Source: Pirellulales bacterium (GTDB lineage: Bacteria > Planctomycetota > Planctomycetia > Pirellulales > UBA1268). Taken from it: a stretch of 64,000 bases of DNA. The position numbers and the translations under genes were made by a program. The notes beneath the pieces are model-generated. The model was given only the letters and a program-made list of their open reading frames with translations, ran no database searches and had not been told where the DNA came from. Below, piece after piece: positions 59,569-64,000 of the stretch; the stretch's first letter is position 1; every line of letters begins with the position of its first letter. Location: assembly GCA_018401745.1 (NCBI GenBank), contig JAGYJY010000017.1:1-64000 (forward strand), given 5' to 3'.

Positions 59569-60123
59569 GTGGTGATGGTCGTGCTGATGTCGCTGATCGA
59601 GCATCAGGTCCACCGCCGGTTGATGCACCGAAAGCCGCGAAACCCGCTGCTCAAGAAACTGCATGCCCGGCAGCGGATTTTCACGAGCCACGCTGTGGAG
59701 CATCACAGCCAGTATCGCAAGGTCTTTCATGATGACCCGCTGCCGCCTGGTGACGACCGGGGCATTCGCCTCAACCTCATCGAGGGGCTGCTTGAGTGTC
59801 TTCCCCTGAGCCTGATTCTTGGGCTTGTGGCGTACACCACCGGGCTGACCACGTTTTATAGTGCCGCGATTGTCTGGCCGGCGGTGGTCGCTCTCCACCA
59901 CACGATCTGGAATCAGATTCATCTGGAGATGCACCAGCCGAAGAAGCGGTTTTTTGCAGACTGGCAGGCCTATAAGTTCGTCGCCAGGCACCACTTTCTG
60001 CACCATCGCTATCCCGACAAAAACTTCAACGTCGCCTTTCCGGTCGGAGACTTTCTCTGCGGCACGATCGCCCGTCCGTCGAATGCCGACTGGGACGCGA
60101 TGCGGGCCGAAGGCATCGCCTGA
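59569..60123 (+). CDS. Fatty acid hydroxylase / sterol desaturase-like membrane protein
   Basis: A 184-residue protein with histidine boxes typical of di-iron membrane oxygenases: HQVHRRLMH, HAVEHHSQY and, near the C-terminus, HHFLHHRY. Two or three spans separate them (LSLILGLVAYTTG). The start is uncertain. In-frame codons before GTG 59569 read FSLLSIVAWF, a natural span, but no ATG is in that frame. ATG 59535 reaches the same span only if one base in TTCTCTTCTC is removed. It modifies a lipid alkyl chain or similar; substrate unknown. Confidence 0.75.
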   Translation: MVMVVLMSLIEHQVHRRLMHRKPRNPLLKKLHARQRIFTSHAVEHHSQYRKVFHDDPLPPGDDRGIRLNLIEGLLECLPLSLILGLVAYTTGLTTFYSAAIVWPAVVALHHTIWNQIHLEMHQPKKRFFADWQAYKFVARHHFLHHRYPDKNFNVAFPVGDFLCGTIARPSNADWDAMRAEGIA

Positions 60124-60265
60124 CAGCCTGGTGCGACCAAGGCGAGCGCCAGCTTTCGCAGCCGCGGGCTGCCGCTTCCCGGGCTTCTGTTGGGCGTCGG
60201 GCTACGCTTGGGCGTCGCGGATCTGCCGCTCGTAAACCATCGCCAGCCTTGGGGAGCGAGATCGC

Positions 60266-61624
60266 ATGCACGCGTCCGACGAGTCGTCGAGCGATGGCCG
60301 CCGGCTGACCCCTGTGCTCGGCACCTGGCAGCTATGGGGGCTGGCCGTGGGCCTAGTGATCTCTGGCGAATACTTCGGCTGGAGCTACGGCTGGGCCCAG
60401 GCTGGCACGCTCGGCTTCCTCGTGACCACGCTCGTGGTGGCGGTGATGTACACGAGCTTCATCTTCAGCTTCACCGAGCTCACCACGGCTATTCCCGATG
60501 CCGGCGGCCCCTTCGCCTACGCCCGGCGGGCCTTTGGGCCACTGGGAGGTGCGATCGCCGGCTGGGCCACGCTGATCGAGTTTGTGTTTGCGCCGCCGGC
60601 GATCGCTCTGGCAATCGGTGCGTATGTCGGCGTGCAGTTTCCCGGCCTGGAGCCGACCTGGACGGCGGTGGGGGCTTACGCAGTGTTTATGACGCTCAAC
60701 ATTCTCGGTGTCACCATCGCTGCCAACTTCGAGCTGTTTGTGACGCTGCTGGCTGTCGGTGAGCTGCTCGTGTTTATGGGGGTGGTCGCTCCGGGCTTCT
60801 CATGGGCGAACTTCACCGCCGGCGGCTGGGCCGGCAGCGACAGCTTCAGCCCGCAGGCGATCGGCGGCATTCTGGCAGCGACGCCGTTTGCGATCTGGTT
60901 TTTCTTGGCAATCGAAGGCGTGGCGATGGCCGCCGAGGAGGCCCGTGAGCCCCACCGCACGATTCCCCGTGCCTACATCGGCGGCATGCTCACGCTCGTC
61001 GCGTTGGCCCTGGGGGTGATGTTTTTTGCTGGCGGCGTGGGCGACTGGTCGGAACTGGCCAACATCAACGATCCGCTGCCCCAGGCGATGAAGAAGGTCG
61101 TCGGCGACTCCAGCGGCTGGCTGCACATGCTCGTCTGGCTCGGCCTGTTCGGGCTCGTGGCCTCCTTTCACGGGATCATCATGGGCTACTCGCGGCAGAT
61201 ATTTGCAATGGCCCGCGCCGGCTACCTGCCGCGGCGACTGGCGACCCTGCATCCCACCCGCGGCACGCCTTGGGTGGCGATCCTGGCCGGCGGGCTTGTG
61301 GGGATCGCGGCTATTTTCAGCGACTCAGTGATTGCGTTTGGTGGCCAGCCGCTGACGGCCAACATCGTGACCATGGCGGTGCTCGGTGCGATGGTGATGT
61401 ATATCTCCGCGATGGCCAGCCTCTTCGCGCTGCGTCGCCGCGAGCCCGATCTGCCTAGATCCTTTCCGGCCATCGGCTATCCGTGGGTTCCGGGGATTGC
61501 CCTCGTGCTGGCTGTCGTTTGCCTCGGCACCGTGATCTGGTCGAATCCTGGGGTGAGCCTTGCCTTCGGCGGGCTGATGACAACAGCGGTCGCCGGAAAC
61601 ATGCTCTTCGGTGTGGAGCGATGA
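60266..61624 (+). CDS. eat: Ethanolamine permease (APC family)
   Basis: A 452-residue APC transporter with 12 spans. Typical stretches: LWGLAVGLVISGEYFGWSYGWAQAG at the N-terminus, TAIPDAGGPFAYARRAFGP, FFLAIEGVAMAAEEAREPHRTIPRAYIGG and FHGIIMGYSRQIFAMARAGYLP. These match ethanolamine permeases (GEYFGWNxG, EEAxxPxRxIP). Together with eutB and eutC, ten bases and 43 bases later on the same strand, it is the uptake part of an ethanolamine-using unit. Confidence 0.93.
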   Translation: MHASDESSSDGRRLTPVLGTWQLWGLAVGLVISGEYFGWSYGWAQAGTLGFLVTTLVVAVMYTSFIFSFTELTTAIPDAGGPFAYARRAFGPLGGAIAGWATLIEFVFAPPAIALAIGAYVGVQFPGLEPTWTAVGAYAVFMTLNILGVTIAANFELFVTLLAVGELLVFMGVVAPGFSWANFTAGGWAGSDSFSPQAIGGILAATPFAIWFFLAIEGVAMAAEEAREPHRTIPRAYIGGMLTLVALALGVMFFAGGVGDWSELANINDPLPQAMKKVVGDSSGWLHMLVWLGLFGLVASFHGIIMGYSRQIFAMARAGYLPRRLATLHPTRGTPWVAILAGGLVGIAAIFSDSVIAFGGQPLTANIVTMAVLGAMVMYISAMASLFALRRREPDLPRSFPAIGYPWVPGIALVLAVVCLGTVIWSNPGVSLAFGGLMTTAVAGNMLFGVER

Positions 61625-61633
61625 GGATTTTCC

Positions 61634-63010
61634 ATGGGCTATCAGCACACCCTCGACAGCCGTGTCTGGCATTTTGACGATCTGAAAACGCTCCTCGCCA
61701 AGGCCTCGCCATACCGCTCGGGGGATGTGCTTGCCGGCGTGGCAGCCGAGTCGCCGGTGGAGCGGACTGCCGCCCGGATGGCTCTCGCCGAGCTGCCGCT
61801 GGTGCGGTTTCTTGAGGAGCCGATGATCCCCGGGGAAGACGACGAGGTCACCCGGCTGATTCTGGAAAGCCACGACGCCCGGGCGTTTGCTGCGGTGGCC
61901 CACCTGACGGTCGGCGACTTTCGCGATTGGCTGCTCGGCGAGGCTGCCGATGAGGCCACGCTCACGGCGATTCGGCCGGGCCTCACGCCCGAAATGGTGG
62001 CGGCTGTCAGCAAGCTGATGCGCAACCAGGACCTGATCAGTGTGGCCCGCAGATGCCGGGTGGTCACCCGCTTTCGCAACACGATCGGCCTGCCGGGCAC
62101 GCTGGCGATGCGGCTGCAGCCCAACCATCCCGCCGACGACCCGCGAGGCATCCTCGCAGGCGTTCTCGATGGCCTGATGTATGGCTGCGGTGATGCGGTG
62201 ATCGGTGTGAATCCCGTCAGCGACGACATGACGACGCTGGCGGTGCTGTTGGAGAGCCTGGATGCGGTGATTCAGCGGTTTGAGATTCCCACCCAGGCCT
62301 GCGTGCTCGCTCATGTCACCAGCCAGATTGAGGCGATCAACGCGGGGCTTCCGGTCGACCTTGTGTTTCAGTCGATCGGCGGCACCGAGGCGACCAATCG
62401 CAGCTTCGGCATCACGCTCGCCATGCTTCGCGAGGCTCGCGAGGCGGCGCTTGCCACCAGCCGCGGCACCCTCGGCAGCAACGTGATGTATTTCGAGACG
62501 GGCCAGGGATCGTCGCTCTCGGCCAACGCCCATCATGGGCTCGACCAGCAGACCTGCGAGGCCCGGGCCTATGGGGTGGCGAGAGCCTTCGAGCCGCTGA
62601 TCTGCAACACAGTCGTAGGCTTCATCGGTCCGGAGTATCTCCACGATGGCAAGCAGATCATCCGAGCTGGTCTCGAAGACCATTTCTGCGGCAAGATCCT
62701 CGGCCTGCCGATCGGCTGCGACGCCTGCTACACCAACCATGCCGAGGCCGACGCCGACGATATGGACACCCTGATGACGCTGCTGGCCACTGCGGGCGTG
62801 ACGTTTTTGATCGGCGTTCCCGGAGCCGACGACGTGATGCTCGGCTACCAGAGCCTCTCCTTTCACGACGCGCTCTACCTGCGGGAGGTGTTTGGCCTCC
62901 GTCGGGCTCCGGAGTTTGAGGCCTGGCTTGAGCGGATGGACCTCGTCGACAGCCGCGGACGCCTGCTGCCTGTCACGTCGCGACACCCGCTGCTGGCGAT
63001 TCAGACGTAA
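61634..63010 (+). CDS. eutB: Ethanolamine ammonia-lyase heavy (large) subunit
   Basis: A 458-residue enzyme, the normal EutB length. It contains RFRNTIGLPGTLAMRLQPNHP, DGLMYGCGDAVIGVNPVSDD, FQSIGGTEATNRSFG, LGSNVMYFETGQGSSLSANAHHG and LGLPIGCDACYTNHAEADADDM, all conserved. The first stretch and the ETGQGS loop line the substrate and adenosylcobalamin sites. It splits ethanolamine to acetaldehyde and ammonia with EutC. No shell-protein (eutM/K/L/N/S) or eutA gene is seen, pointing to a compartment-free pathway of the Pseudomonas/Actinobacteria type. Confidence 0.97.
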   Translation: MGYQHTLDSRVWHFDDLKTLLAKASPYRSGDVLAGVAAESPVERTAARMALAELPLVRFLEEPMIPGEDDEVTRLILESHDARAFAAVAHLTVGDFRDWLLGEAADEATLTAIRPGLTPEMVAAVSKLMRNQDLISVARRCRVVTRFRNTIGLPGTLAMRLQPNHPADDPRGILAGVLDGLMYGCGDAVIGVNPVSDDMTTLAVLLESLDAVIQRFEIPTQACVLAHVTSQIEAINAGLPVDLVFQSIGGTEATNRSFGITLAMLREAREAALATSRGTLGSNVMYFETGQGSSLSANAHHGLDQQTCEARAYGVARAFEPLICNTVVGFIGPEYLHDGKQIIRAGLEDHFCGKILGLPIGCDACYTNHAEADADDMDTLMTLLATAGVTFLIGVPGADDVMLGYQSLSFHDALYLREVFGLRRAPEFEAWLERMDLVDSRGRLLPVTSRHPLLAIQT

Positions 63011-63052
63011 GATGCTGGTTGCTACTCACGTTTGCGGTCCACGGAAAGTCTG

Positions 63053-63856
63053 ATGGACGAGTTCACGTCTCCTGCACCTTCCCCGCCGAGCCAGCCCACG
63101 GTCATCCGTGATCCGTGGATCGGCCTGCGGTCGCTGACCCCCTCACGGATTGCCCTGGGCCGTGCAGGCCATGCCCTGCCCACGCGTGAGGTGCTGGCGG
63201 CAGACGAGGCGCATGCCAGGGCTCGCTCGGCGGTGCACGCGCCGCTTGACCTCGACGACCTGAGCACTCGGCTGGCCGCGATCACAAAGGGGGAGCCGCC
63301 GGTTCGGGTGTGCTCGGCGGCTCCCGACCGGCAGCGGTATCTGCTGCGGCCCGACCTCGGCCGCCGCCTCTCAGCTGAGAGCCGAGCGGAGCTCACCGCC
63401 CTGCCCCTTGAGCCCGAGGGCTGTGATCTGGCGATCGTGGTTGCCGATGGCCTCTCCACGACGGCGGTCGCCCGGCATGCCGCTCCTGTCATCGAAGCGA
63501 TCCTTGCCGGCCTGCCGGCTGCCTGCCGCCTGGGTCCGGTGGTGATCGCCAGCCAGGCGCGGGTGGCTCTCGGCGATGAGATTGGCCAGCTACTCAAGGC
63601 GCGGCTGGTGGCTGTGCTCATCGGCGAGCGGCCCGGCCTGTCCTGCCAGGAGAGCCTGGGCATCTACCTGACCTGGGAGCCTCGCCCCGGCCGTACCGAC
63701 GCCGAGCGGAACTGCCTCTCCAACATCCACCCCGGCGGCCTCTCGCCTGCCGCCGCCGCCACTCGTCTCTGGTGGCTCGCCGGTGAGGCCCGTCGCCTGT
63801 GCACCACCGGCGTTGCCCTCAAAGACCGCAGTGGCGAGCCAGGCCGGCTGGGTTGA
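63053..63856 (+). CDS. eutC: Ethanolamine ammonia-lyase light (small) subunit
   Basis: A 267-residue protein, the usual EutC size. Landmarks: LTPSRIALGRAGHALPTREVL, DRQRYLLRPDLGRRLSAES, CDLAIVVADGLSTTAVARHA, LIGERPGLSCQESLGIYLTWEPRPGRTDAERNCLSNIHP and GLSPAAAATRLWWLAGEARR. It supplies the cobalamin-holding subunit of the lyase with EutB. ATG 63053 is preceded by GGAAAG; the frame is open from a TTG at 63032. Confidence 0.96.
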   Translation: MDEFTSPAPSPPSQPTVIRDPWIGLRSLTPSRIALGRAGHALPTREVLAADEAHARARSAVHAPLDLDDLSTRLAAITKGEPPVRVCSAAPDRQRYLLRPDLGRRLSAESRAELTALPLEPEGCDLAIVVADGLSTTAVARHAAPVIEAILAGLPAACRLGPVVIASQARVALGDEIGQLLKARLVAVLIGERPGLSCQESLGIYLTWEPRPGRTDAERNCLSNIHPGGLSPAAAATRLWWLAGEARRLCTTGVALKDRSGEPGRLG

Positions 63857-63909
63857 ACGGACAGCATGCACACAGAGCACCATGGCAGGCGGCGTTGGAG
63901 GAGCACCAA

Positions 63910-64000
63910 ATGAGCGATGATCAGCGAAGCGATCAGTGGGCTGGGCTGAAACCAGGACGAGACCGACTCGCCGCCACCGCGGCCTGCCTGTCCTGTCTGC
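63910..64000 (+). CDS. Start of an unidentified gene, cut by the window end
   Basis: ATG 63910 has GGAGGAG six bases upstream, and the frame is open to the end of the window (30 codons). The visible start reads MSDDQRSDQWAGLKPGRDRL followed by a mostly hydrophobic stretch beginning AATAACLSCL. It lies 53 bases after eutC and is probably part of the same transcript, but the family cannot be named from so little. Confidence 0.6.
   Translation, partial: MSDDQRSDQWAGLKPGRDRLAATAACLSCL

Noticed and set aside
61325..62986. 553-codon open frame antisense to eat and eutB
   Set aside because: The opposite strand encodes two intact, conserved enzymes; this frame has no motifs.
63053..63856. Ethanolamine microcompartment locus
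   Set aside because: No shell-protein gene is present in the window; only the permease and the two lyase subunits are seen.

Overview
The window looks like a chromosomal segment from a planctomycete, probably of the Pirellulales type. The evidence is its GC-rich coding bias and several planctomycete-typical families: a DUF1549/DUF1553 cytochrome protein paired with a DUF1501 protein, two DUF1559 proteins, Tat-exported Gfo/Idh/MocA dehydrogenases, a CDPC-rich exported protein and a PQQ-type propeller. No phage, integrase, transposase or CRISPR array was found.

Layout. 0-11 kb: a LarA-like protein, an exported Cys-rich protein, ppdK followed by a dicarboxylate-type symporter, then the DUF1549/1553-DUF1501 pair. 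11-17 kb: a minus-strand run with three GspF-like membrane proteins, two pseudopilin-like proteins, a small membrane protein, a DUF1559 pilin-like protein, an ECF sigma factor and a membrane protein, mostly with 4-base ATGA overlaps. 17-19 kb: a DUF1015 protein, then a repeat-rich gap (three 42-base tandem copies flanked by a long inverted repeat). 19-28 kb: an exported helical protein with a clan-A glycoside hydrolase, then three ABC-2 transporter pairs, the last permease fused to a CPBP protease. 28-34 kb: frr, pyrH, tsf and rpsB on the minus strand, divergent from ilvN-ilvC. 34-43 kb: a minus-strand series folK/dNK-like, panC, lgt, ECF sigma, anti-sigma-like, CDGSH, RND exporter, rlmI-like. 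43-52 kb: a CPBP protease, DUF2617, a response regulator, metF, a GlmU-like protein, tRNA-Leu(CAA), a DMT transporter, an HTTM-like membrane protein and a leucine-rich repeat protein. 52-59 kb: sugar-acid or sugar-type dehydrogenases, a TIM-barrel isomerase/epimerase, a PQQ propeller and a DUF1559 protein. 59-64 kb: a histidine-box membrane hydroxylase-like protein and an ethanolamine module (permease, eutB, eutC), ending in a cut-off gene.

A recurring feature is single-base frame breaks. About a dozen genes continue in a second frame with clearly homologous sequence on both sides, and several breaks sit in short homopolymers. None falls in the core housekeeping genes. I annotate such genes over their full span and say where the break is; uncorrected sequencing indels are the simplest explanation, but real gene decay cannot be excluded.

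All functional statements come from reading translated sequence and recalling family motifs; no database search was run.
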